Positions 47,521 to 57,773 of a stretch of 64,000 bases of DNA are shown here, one piece after another (position 1 is the stretch's first letter; each line of letters begins with the position of its first letter). The notes below the pieces were generated by a model that saw nothing but the letters and a program-made list of their open reading frames with translations, was not told the origin of the DNA and did not search any database. Both the position numbers and the translations under genes were made by a program. This stretch comes from Amblyornis subalaris (Eukaryota; Chordata; Aves; Passeriformes; Ptilonorhynchidae), in assembly GCA_018881555.1 (NCBI GenBank), contig JACAXG010000080.1:3676076-3740075 (forward strand), given 5' to 3'.

Positions 47521-48852
47521 ATCAATAATTGCATTCACCTCCAACACACATGCCCAGGTATTGAGTTCATGCTGTGCATTTCATGTGGTCAATTCTCATT
47601 TCTTCCCTTAGGCCACCAATGATACAAAACTTCTTTACTTTGATCCACAGCAGTGACACATTCTGTCTGACAAGCTCTCGGGCTCAGGTAGCACTCGGCA
47701 ATGCAGCTCGTTCCACAAATTATTGCTCTGACTTTTCACCCGGGCAGCACTCAAACCCGGTCTGCCAGAAGCAGCTCCTGGAGAGCTGCTCTCCTGCTGC
47801 CTGTGTCCCTTGGCCCTGGAGACTTCCTCCTGGCTCCGTGGTCGGAGCAGTTTTCAGCCCAGCCCCAGGCCCGTGGAGGTGCAGGTGGGCCTCCTTGCGT
47901 CTCAGCTGGTGCCCTTCGGCAATGTTTGCCAGGTTAACGGGAGCTGGGAGACACCTGCTGCTTGACGCCCAGTTGTCTGGGAGGGGCTCAGTGTGCCATC
48001 ATGATGGAGAAAAAAAGACATGCTCAGGAACACTGGTGTTCACAACAGCAAGTGTGTGACTGGTAGTGTCAGCGATTGATCTGGTGTTTCTACAGGAAAA
48101 AGCTTGGATCAGGAATTCTCATTGTGCCACGAGCTCCCCCCTGGCCCCAGGGGCTGCTCCTGCCGCCGGGCTTTGGGTACACTCTTTTTCCCGGCTTTCT
48201 GCCTGTGACCTGCTGCCATTGGAAGCTCAGCAGAAGCAAAAGTCTCTGTTCATTTGCCCAGCTGTGGCTGCACAATTCTAGCAGTTTATTGCAGAGATTA
48301 GGTCAGTCTGTTGTTCCAGTGCTCCATGATAAAAAATCACTTCTGTTCAAGCCGACACTGTAATATTAGTGCAGCATTTAAAATGGGTTTTCTGCATGGC
48401 AGGCATGGAGTTCCATCTGATAAAATCCCCTCTCTTTGCTCCTGACCTGAGCACTTGCTCTGTTTGCAGCCTCTTCTACAGCAAGGACTCACTGCAACAT
48501 TAATGGCAGGAGTGGATCATGTGAATCTACTTGTGAATGCAAGTTTGGGGAGATGGGTTGTCTTTCAGGGTTGATCGGTTTGTTTTGCACCAGTCAGTCC
48601 CGCCAGCACTTAAGATTCGGCGGCAAAAATAGAAGAAAACGCCTCCATGTTCGTAANTTACCCTCATCACTACACACCGAACGATCAAGTGCGGTGTCAC
48701 AAGCAGATGTTGGGGGTGGTGGCACACACAGACGCGACACCCGCCCGCCCGCGTTCCAGCGTTGCCGGGACCCGGGTCCGGCCCCTCACAACGAGCCCCG
48801 GAGCGCAGCTTCCCATCAGCTGGGGCGCTCCTGCCGCGCTCCCGCAGGCTCT

Positions 48853-51800
48853 ATGTCGTCGCCGGGGCGGTCCGAGGCGGCGGAGCAGACTCTCTTCGTG
48901 GGGAACTTGGAAAGCCGGGTCAAGGAGGAGATCCTCTACGAGCTCTTCCTGCAGGTAGCGACGGGTGCCCTTACNTGTAGAAATGCCGTTTTAATGCTGG
49001 AGGAGAAAAATTCCACCAATGGGGTGTTAAGTTAGAAGGGCTGTACGCTCTCCAGAGGTATTGGGCGCCTCCCTTCAAACCCCGACCCTTCAGTGATGGT
49101 GCAGAAACTCAAAGTAGCTGGACCTGTTTCAAGCCTGAGCTTAATTCCTACCTGTTTTCAAGACTAAGTAGAAGTCTGTTGTATAACTGTAAATGTGAGC
49201 TTAAGAAAGTTTATCTTCCCAGAGGACATGAGTAATACAATACAAAATGCAAAGTGATAAAGATGCTCTCAGAACAGAGTTTTTCAAGATTCTTCTGCAT
49301 CATCTGCAGCAGCCATCCAACTGCTGGCTTTTATCTGGGTCTTCAGGTCATCCCTAAAGACTAACTTGTCTTTTTCCCTCGTTTTGTTGTCACTCAGGTT
49401 TCCCTTTTGCTGCAACAGCCTATGCTTCTCCTTGTAGTATTGCCCTGTCTTGGAAAGTGTCCAGTTCAATATTCCTGCTATGGCACTCCTGACCTCTAGC
49501 TCTTCCCCCATCAAATGATGAGAAAGTATCTACTGCTACTTCTAAACTATTAATATATTTATTTATGAACTGGCAGATAATTTATGAACTGGAAGATAGC
49601 TATGGAGTCAGTAAATTAGTCTTCCCCTTTGGGAAGCTATTTGGTGTGGGATGGTATTCTAAAAATAATAAAAATTCTGATTATAAAAGACTAAACATGA
49701 ACCGATGCTTGGTTCCCCTTTTAACATATGTGGAGCTGATTTTTGTTTGTAGAAGGCTCAGAGTCTGAGCTTTGGCAATGTGGAGAAACATTTTCAAAGT
49801 AAGAAACTTACAGTTTCTGACTATGGCAAAAGAGAAATCATAATGAAATATTCAAAACAGAATGAATTGTCAATCTCTGCTAAATAATATAAATTTCTTT
49901 CAGGCTGGACCATTAACTAAAGTGACAATTTGTCAGGACAAAGAAGGAAGATCTAAGTCTTTTGGATATGTGTCCTTTAAACACAAAGTATCAGTGCCTT
50001 ATGCAAAAGCTCTGCTGGATGGAATCCACTTGTATGGAAGACCAATCACCGTGCAGTATTGTAGGGGTATGTTTCATAGTCCCAGTGGTAAACTTAAAGC
50101 GTAAATTTTTTTACCTTTTTAAGAATAGTTTTGAATCCTACAGTCTTTTACAAAGATAACAATCTGTAGTTGGAAAAAACTAGTAGTTTTTTTTTTTAAA
50201 AGAAACACAGACTTCCTGTGGCTTTTGCATAGGGAAGGATTCAGTCCTTGTATTTTTGTATTTACTAAGAGAATACAACAGACTGGTTCAGAACAGCATG
50301 ACTCGCAAGCTGTATCAGACACTGCTGTATGGAAAACAGCACCCTAGGTTTTCATGCCGGATTACATTTAGGAACTGGGATGTAACTTTACCTTGCAGTC
50401 CGACAGGAAAAGTTGATTCAGTAAGGCCAGCCACTGTTGAGCTGTTGGATTGTTCTTAGACTAAAGGTACAGGGTTATCAGAGCTGTGGTTTTAAAGGGA
50501 AGGGATTGTAGTTCAAAGAATATGTTAAATTAAAAGTTATATTCTTCATTTTATGTTTATGTGACTAAACCTTTGAGCAAGCCAATGATCAGGCAGCACT
50601 TGCAACCCAGACATTAAGGACTTACGTTCCTGCTGTGTCACTGCTTCCTTCAAAGGCTCTACAGAGCAGTTGCTGGTTTAAGCAGAATAGCTGAGGTTCC
50701 TAAAATCAGAAGCATCTCCTGTGTCTGTAACTGGATGACAATGATGCTGTTCTTGATTACTTCAACAACCCTGATTTGTGCTTCTGTAAGTGAATAAATG
50801 AGAAGTGAACATTTTCAAGCTGTAAAATGATTCAGATTATCTGCCATAAAATGGCACCGTAGCTTTGTATACTACCTTAGCTCTACTAGTACACTACAGA
50901 TGACATAAAACACTTTCTGTGGTTTTTAGCTTGTTAATTGAATAGTCATAACTGAATAGTCCTTATGCTCTTGTCTTATTTACAGGGAGTTCTCACTCAC
51001 CAGAACTAGACAGCTGCATACATGGTTTTGAAAACCATATTGACTTAGATTCTCCTGCAGACAGGTAACAAAGATCACCTGTGAAGGAATGTTTTGATTA
51101 TAATTTTTAAAAAATCTTATTAAGAAAGTGATTTGATGTGGTAGAGCAATCTTGAGGTTTTTCATTAAAACAGCATATTTTCATTACATCCTTACCAAGG
51201 ACTTGCAACAGGCTGCAGTTTAATGTTTGGTTGTTTAGCTTGCCAGATGCTTAGTTAGCTTCAATTTTCCATTCTTTCTTTGTTTCTGCAATATACAGGA
51301 CCATGAGAACATACTGAAACCTGGTGTTTGCACTAACAATGTTTTCAGTCATTGGGGGAAAAAATCTGACAACAGATTTTTTTAAACCCGAGTTTACACC
51401 TGCATATTTTGTGTGTTTAGGCACAAGCAGCTGTCAGGTACATAAGAATGCAGTTATAAACCTGTTATAATGGAAGTCTGAACACCCTAGATTCAGTATT
51501 TAAGCTGAACTCCCATGGGGAAATCTAGTACTCTTGTGCATGCACAGATGAGGATTGCTCATTAATAGAGCCTTTGGGTATATTTCCTTTGTTTTATTGT
51601 TTTTTTTCATGTAAGTCCTGTTGTTAATATCTCAACTGTCCTCTTGGATATTCCCATTACAGCCCAAGAGTTAAGTCTCAGCACTCTAATAAGCAGTATG
51701 TGGTGGACAGCCAGCCTTTCTACATTTGCTTGTTTTTCCTTTAGGCACCAAGAGCCCTCTGGAAATTCTCCATTTCCTGTTACTCCTTCGCCAGTGAACA

Positions 51801-52033
51801 ACAGTTTAATTCATGAACACCCTGGCTTTGAAGAGATGGTGAGTTTGTGCTAGAAGTTAAAAATCTGGGAGCATTTTTATGAAGTTGAATGCATTTTGCA
51901 TTTCTGCAAACAATGGTGCTTACTTCATGTTCCAAAATGTGCTATAAGCACAGTATTAGGACATTTCAGGGTCCTATAATAACGGGATCTACCAAACCAA
52001 ACTATTTTCTTCCTGCAGGAATATCTTAAATGA
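48853..52033 (+). CDS. RBM11: RBM11-like RRM protein with alternative short terminus
   Basis: RNA-binding protein of the RBM7/RBM11 family; RBM11 is known as a tissue-restricted splicing regulator. Exons 48853-48954, 49904-50066, 50986-51064 and 51745-51838 have consensus splice sites and compatible phases and encode 146 aa. One RRM fills residues ~12-88, with RNP2 LFVGNL and RNP1 KSFGYVSF. The segment EEILYELFLQAGPLTKVTIC is far closer to RBM11 than to RBM7. After exon 4 a strong acceptor (TTTTCTTCCTGCAG) opens exon 52019-52033, which adds EYLK and a stop, with AATAAA at 52049. The product would be ~150 aa, much shorter than typical RBM11, losing the Lys/Arg-rich tail. The expected last exon survives only in broken form at 53642-53860. 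Upstream, the promoter region 48,720-48,900 is GC-rich. This is not a retrocopy, since introns are present. Whether it is the sole RBM11 or a duplicate is unknown. Confidence 0.75.
49284..49514 (-). other. Antisense open frame in RBM11-like intron 1
   Basis: A 76-codon frame on the - strand has balanced, protein-like composition, rich in Lys, Glu, Asp and Gln (for example KTREKDKLVFRDDLKTQIKA), in otherwise AT-rich intron DNA. It starts MMGEELE and ends DDAEES. I do not recognise the family. It could be a fragment of a processed pseudogene or an exon of an unknown gene; a chance frame cannot be excluded. Confidence 0.25.
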
Positions 52034-52048
52034 ATATAGCCTAGGGAA

Positions 52049-52054
52049 AATAAA
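52049..52054 (+). terminator. RBM11: Poly(A) signal of the putative short RBM11-like exon 5
   Basis: AATAAA 15 bp after the in-frame stop at 52031-52033. With the strong acceptor at 52018 it defines a compact terminal exon. Confidence 0.5.
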
Positions 52055-52059
52055 AATGC

Positions 52060-53641
52060 TAAAGTCTAGAGACAGAGCTCTCTCCTGCACCTCCTGCACT
52101 GTGTTCCAAATGGTGGGACAAGTTAACCTTGTTGGATTACAACCACACAAGCAACAGCTTCTTCACATACAGCTAGTTTCATTGGGGAAACCTCTTAGTT
52201 CCTCACAATTCAGAAAAGCCCAGCAGAAGTTTGAAATGTGCTAAAATCAAACCTAAAACTCACCCAACCAATCACCATTGTGCAAGTTTGGGCAACAACA
52301 GTTTGAGGGTTTCTGGCCTGAACCTTCACATGCCCCTGCAGGTCTCTCTGTCGTGATTTACTTTCACAGAGTAGTTGCCAAGAACCCACATTTCAGTTCC
52401 CCTCTGACAAGACTGGCACACCACACCATTCTCGCCCTGATCTCTTCTGTCTGAGGTATTCCACAGAGCAAGGGAACTGGTCTCTTCAGGTGGAAACCCG
52501 TGGGTCAAACCTACTTCCAAAACACATCATGGAGCTTCTGAATCGGATGAGTCTGGACTGGTAGGACTGAAGAAATCCAGCCTTTAATGTGGGATACCAG
52601 CTGTTGACAGTCCTGCTCACCCAATCTGACTGGGGACTGGCCAGCCCTTTGGAACTACAGAAGGGGGGAAGTCTGGATCAATTACCCTCGTTGGCTGCAA
52701 TCTGAGCAGGAAAACGGACAGAATCTGTTCCCTATTGCATGGATGGGGTGGGGGCCTGCCCTCCCCTCTTCCCAGGCTGTGCCTTGAGAAGAGCTGGTGC
52801 TTGTACCAACTTTCCCATCTTCTCTACTCCTTTTGGAAGGTTCAAGTGCACCATGTCCCCCTCTACTTGCTGATGAACCCACTCCTCAGTTACAAGGCAG
52901 TACATAAACACCATGAGACCAGACTCGGCAGACCAGCACCCACAAGCAACTTCATCCCATTTTCTGCTTGCCAGAGAGGATGATGGTATTGCAGTGTGTC
53001 TCACGTGATAGTTTGCTGAAGCTTCAGCAGGAAGTGATCTCTTCACCACTGTGCTTTCATACATCTACCTCCCCTTGCCTTGGGTGAGCCAGGCAGGTTG
53101 CTCACTTGGAGTCTTTCAAGCTCCTCGTTGGAATGCTTTGTTCCACACTGACTTTAAAATTGGTTAAACCAGGTTTGAGGAACTTGCTGATACGCATGCC
53201 TTAACATTACCAATAGGCACTGCAGTTACAAATATTTATCAAATCGAGATGAGGAAATGAAAGGAATACCATGTTTGTTTACCTTATGTGAGGACTAGCT
53301 GGCAATTTCATCGTAGATTATGTCTCTGTTCTAACTTTGCCATGAAAAACTTGTCTACTTTTCTGAACTATACTAGTTGTTGTAATAAAATAGTTTTATT
53401 CTCAAGCATTCTATGTTATTTTATAGTTTGCCAGTCTTTTAATTGTATAAGCCATAATGCATGCAAAATTAAGCTCTTTAGAACCTCCTCTTCACAATGT
53501 TAACAACTCACGTTTCTATTTCTCTAAATGTACCAGTTTTAAACATAGCAGTACACAGTACAGAATCCAATGGGTTAACAATATCCTTATTAGCACATGA
53601 CTCCACCAGTGTTCTTAAATTTATCCTTTTCTCCCTATCAG
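52060..53641. other. RBM11-like intron 4 / inter-exon insertion
   Basis: 1.6 kb between the short terminal exon and the degraded old one. It contains a 110-codon - strand frame (52732-53064) of unknown identity and another AATAAA at 53384-53389. The stretch from ~52,240 to 53,080 is more GC-rich than its surroundings, which hints at an inserted element, but no family was recognised. Confidence 0.35.
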
Positions 53642-53860
53642 AATCAAACTGCAAATGTTAAGACTGCACAAAGTTCTCTTGAATTGGCCACATCCAAGTG
53701 ACTGTGAAGTGCATCAAGTGGGATGAAAGACCCTGTGAAAGCAAGAGAAAATGGAAAAGTTGTGACAATGACATTACTACCAAAGATAACAAAAGGAGAC
53801 AGACAGCGTGGCCAAAACTGCAAAAAGCACAAAGCCAAGAAAAAGACACATTAATACTGG
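53642..53860 (+). pseudogene. RBM11: Degraded former last exon of the RBM11-like gene
   Basis: A good polypyrimidine tract and CAG acceptor precede 53642. In the phase required after exon 4 the frame runs only ~19 codons to TGA at 53699-53701. A second frame reads NWPHPSDCEVHQVG, and a third reads ESKRKWKSCDNDITTKDNKR. Together they resemble, in order, the PSDSDLYQM and Lys/Arg-rich tail that I recall from RBM11. At least two frameshifts are therefore needed to read it. ATTAAA at 53920 may be the old poly(A) signal. Sequence error is possible, but no n bases lie here. Confidence 0.6.
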
Positions 53861-53969
53861 ATAAACGGATTAATCTTTTCTGTTATTATATTTGCTTTCA
53901 TCTTTCATCTTTGAACTGTATTAAAAAAAGGAATGTTCAAGATTCATAGTATTTTTGAAATGTGTTATG

Positions 53970-54135
53970 CATAGAAACATAGAATATCCTGAGTCAGAAG
54001 GGACCCACGAGGATCATCGAGTCCAGCCAGGCCTGCACCTGCCACACTGAGCTGTGCTCTGCCCCCTTCCCATCCCCTCCCAGCACATCACCCCCCTGGG
54101 GAACAAGTTCTCCCAAAACCCCAATCAGAGCCCAC
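53970..54135 (-). mobile_element. CR1-like 3' end
   Basis: An antisense tail: ATAGAAACATAGAATATCC, then GAAGGGACCCACGAGGATCA and CGAGTCCAGCC. It is a short 5'-truncated copy downstream of the RBM11-like gene. Confidence 0.85.
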
Positions 54136-54317
54136 TGAAGCTGCAAGGTCTGGCTTTTGTGTCCCTTCTTCTACACTGTCTGCCACAACTGGAAAGTCTG
54201 GCTGGCTCCACTGTACTTGCAATGGCCCTTTAAGCAGCTGCAAACTGATCACTCCTCAGATTCCACAGGCCCAGCTACATCCTCATACCTTTACTTATCC
54301 TCAATAAAAGGCATTGA

Positions 54318-54640
54318 TTTGAAAAACATTCACAGAACATTTGGGGTTGGGAAGGACCTCTGGAGATCTAGTCCAATCACCCCACCAAGGCAGGGTCACC
54401 TGGGGCATGTAACACAGGAATGTGTCCAGGTAGGTCTTGAATGTCTCCAGAGGGAGACTCCACAACCTCCCTGGGAAGCCCAGTTGCAACATGAAACTGA
54501 AGCTAAGCTGCTCATTCCCAGTAGGATTCTCCTCACTACTTTTGGAAGGGTCTGTCTGAGGAAGTCTTTACTTTTAGTCTGCCAGTCCTCATTGCTCATT
54601 CTCTCTAGCACCACACACCTCTCTCCTGACATTCCTCACA
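54318..54640 (-). mobile_element. CR1 3' end, second copy
   Basis: Starts TTCACAGAACATTTGGGGTT, then GGAAGGACCTCTGGAGATCT and GTCCAATCACCCC, and later CCACAACCTCCCTGGGAAGC. This is the antisense of a CR1 3' UTR. The right border is approximate. Confidence 0.85.
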
Positions 54641-56269
54641 CAGAATCTCTCTTACCTGTTCTTTCATCTGCATTTTAGTTGCAATATTTGCCTCTTCTGA
54701 TTTTCGCTACAGAGCCCAGGGGTTTTCTTGAGAGACATCATCTTTTTTCCCCTCATGTCCATGAAGGCTTCTCCAAACAGAGATAATATCCAGCCAATAT
54801 TTTGGTTCCTCAATGACAAAGCTTTTAATGTAATGCAACATTTTCCCTGCAACAAAAAGCAGTTTCAGGTTAAAGCAGTTCAGCCCCAGCATTTGATTTT
54901 CTTACGGATTGAGAACGGCTGTTAATAGAAACATGTGAACCCAGGGACCACAGCACATCAGACATCAGAGGCACAGCTGAGCTCTCAACACCCACATAGC
55001 CACCAGCAGACACCCAGGCATCCCTCCCATTACAAACTCTGCAAAGCCAAAATTAAATCATGCAGGGGTTGAATTCTGCAGAAAACTTCAGCACCTCTAG
55101 AAAACCAGACCATCTCTGAGAGTCATTCCCAAGGACAGAGGACCAGCTTCCCAGAATTTAGAATTATCCACGTAGGGGTGGAATCTACNAGATAATAGTC
55201 ACAAGTTCCTGATGTCAACAATCTGGTTAAGTGCCCCATCTCTCCCAAAAACACAGCTCACGTTTCCGAATTGGGGGGGGGTTGTTTGGTTTTTTAATAA
55301 AAGACAGCTTCCACATACCTAATCATTACTGTGCTGTTTATGCAGAACAAACAAACTTTAAATACTAAAATGCAGATGTTAAGCTGGAACATGCTGTTTG
55401 TTTCAAATTGCTCAGCAGGGCAGGCTCAAGCACTCCCCTGCAATGGCTTTACACTCTGTACAATCAGTTCTATGTGGCCACGACTCTATATAAGGAATAT
55501 AGTACATATATTGACTATTGTTTTTATTGTCAATTTACAAGAGAGAAAAAAATATTTTTCATTCTTATTCCACATTAACACTTCAGTAGAAAGTTACAGG
55601 TGTTGTATTGGCATGACCTGCAACTTCAGGAGGAAAAAGGACACATACATATCTATAGGAAATCTAAACTAATTCATAGGATAGGTACCAGCCAACAGAA
55701 TAACGATTATCTGAATTCAATACAATTGTGATTCTTGCTCCAAGGGAAAAACAAAAAAATCTTGCAAAATACAAAGGCTAGTAGCTTGCATTANGTAAAT
55801 AAGACAAACCACATATGGTATAACTTTTTCTTTGCATGTTTGTGAACAGGATTGTGGATTTAGGCACAGATTAAATTGCTGAGTTAGTCCCTTCATCCTT
55901 CACACATAATTAGCACCATAAAGATCCAAGGACCTCAGCAAACACCTAAATGTCATGCTTAATAGCTAAAGCATGCATCTCGCAGAGTTTGTGAATGGTA
56001 CATACTTTGTTTATTAAGGTTACTGTGCAAAAAAGATTCTTAACTACTGTTAACTGTTTCTGTAATTTTGGCAAAATTATCAGCAACATTTCTATAGTTT
56101 AGCAGGCTTGTGTGATATTAATAAGGGAAAAAAAACCCCTTGCATTTCATCCTTGACTGCTGTGCACAGGCCCTGCTCTGGCAAACAAGAAAACAATGGC
56201 AGCAGCCTGCATGTCCAATTAAGTGTTGGGAAAAATGAGTTCATATGCATGATAGTATCAGAATGTGTA
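54641..56269. other. AT-rich intergenic DNA
   Basis: No gene recognised between the second CR1 copy and the LTR. Two n bases lie at about 55190 and 55795. A homopolymer GGGGGGGGG followed by a T-rich run is at about 55274-55300. Confidence 0.5.
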
Positions 56270-56765
56270 TGTCCTAGTTTAAGACAATTTTACAGGATGG
56301 AGACTTTGAAATAAGTTACCTCCACTTAGTTCTCAACCTCTCCCCTCTACTACTAAGGAGGGACAAATGTGATAAGATATAAATGAAAAAATAAGTTTAT
56401 TAAAAGAGATACAGTAATAACCAAGAAAACAGCCATACCACAAGATACAAAGGTGCTGAGCCACGTTATTCCCCCCACCCTGAGAAGAAAGAGCCCAAGG
56501 TGGCTGCTGCTCTGGGGCCCAAAGGACAAGGACAAGGTGATGGAGAAGCCCCCGCCTCCAGACCGCATGGCCAAGAGAAAGAACAGAGGAAAAACAACTC
56601 AGCAACTGAGCCTCCATGGCTCCAAAACTCACCCCCTGCCGCCCTCAACCAATAGGGGACAGGGACAAAACAAAACCTGGAAGAACTGGTTTTGTCCAAA
56701 AAAAGGTCAATGCTGCTGGGCTGCCTGCTCCACACCACCAGGCAGGGGCTCTCCCAGGCCATGGT
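56270..56765 (-). mobile_element. Solo LTR, antisense
   Basis: Starts TGTCCTAGTTTAAGACAATT. It contains the antisense of an AATAAA signal (GTTTATTAAAAGAG near 56395) and a GC-rich block. The order is that of a bird endogenous-retrovirus LTR on the - strand. No internal viral genes are seen. The right border is uncertain and no target duplication was found. Confidence 0.55.
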
Positions 56766-57380
56766 GTCTGATTGGTGTCTCCTTTCATTTCTCTGGAAAG
56801 ATTGCCCTATATATGGTAAAACAGTTTTGGTTGTTCATTATCATTGAAGTCAAAGGCTATCAGCTTAAGTGGCTATTTATACTTATGAGTAGGTAATCAG
56901 AATAACCACTGGTTTATAACAAGCAAAAGAGAGTTTACTTTAATTGATTTTTTTTGTCGTAGTAGAAGGACTGCATTTTTCCAACATTTTTTCAAGGATG
57001 GTTCAGTTCTTGTGACTTTAATACATAAGGAAATAATTTTGCATTTAACAAGAATAACAGTTTGTCTAAATAGAAAATAGATTATTTTCCAAATCCACAA
57101 AAGTATCAAACAAATAATTGCTAGATCATGTGCAAGACCTGTCTTGCACTGTTGCAGCCATCCTTACTCTTACAATAATCTAAGCCTAATATAAAAACCC
57201 TGAAGACCCAGGAATTAACCATAACAAATTGTTTACCACTGAAATCTACAGAAACATTACCTGAGCAAACTGTTTTGTTAACAATAACAGCTATTTTTTG
57301 TCAACTGTTTCACAAAACTGGATGAAAATTTGATTGCATACTGCAAAGCATGAAAATAAATACTAAAATGCCTTGTAATT

Positions 57381-57386
57381 TTTATT
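57381..57386 (-). terminator. RPGRIP1L: Candidate poly(A) signal of the RPGRIP1L-like gene
   Basis: TTTATT on the + strand, AATAAA on the - strand, ~390 bp beyond the stop codon at 57774. Confidence 0.45.
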
Positions 57387-57480
57387 TCTGTGCAAAATGT
57401 TAAATGGCTGAAACAAATTACAAACATGCCAAACCTAGAATGAAAAAAAAAATTAAATTATTAGTTGGTACGTTAAGTGC

Positions 57481-57505
57481 GAAATTTGAAAAAATTTCAA
57501 ATTTC
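57481..57505 (-). other. Perfect 11-bp inverted repeat in the putative 3' UTR
   Basis: GAAATTTGAAA, a 3-base loop, then TTTCAAATTTC. In RNA it would fold into an AU-rich hairpin ~270 nt after the RPGRIP1L-like stop codon. Function unknown. Confidence 0.6.
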
Positions 57506-57773
57506 ATTTGAAACCAAACTTCGTTAGAACTTAGACCATGATACTACCAAGTGTCGAGAGCCTGAAGTGTGATTCAGCAAGGAGCTTAAAAATAAGAAAA
57601 CAGACTGAAAAATGTACAAAACTTTACAACTACACTTCAAGCATCTTTTTCATATACATTTTACATTAAATACACTGGAAGAATGACAAAGATCTCATTT
57701 TTGATGCACCATCAAGTATGTCTTTACACTGGGAGCAGGAACTTCTTGTAGGCGAATGTCCCTTTCCTGCCTC

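Larger units (their letters stand above)
45498..48852. other. RPS4X to RBM11-like intergenic region
   Basis: 3.3 kb with no gene I can support. A 266-codon open frame on the - strand (45675-46475) has no recognisable domain and composition-driven Pro/Ser content. The region holds a 28-bp duplication, an orphan CpG island and a 12-bp triplication (listed separately). The DNA becomes AT-rich towards the right end. In mammals ERCC6L and PIN4 lie beyond RPS4X; neither is visible here. Confidence 0.5.

Noticed and set aside
47025..47534. 169-codon - strand frame in the orphan CpG island
   Set aside because: Arg/Pro/Ala-rich shadow of CpG DNA including the 12-bp repeat; no acceptor or recognisable motif.
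56333..56896. Frames of ~100-147 codons near 56.4-56.9 kb
   Set aside because: They lie in an LTR-like element, with no viral or cellular protein motif.
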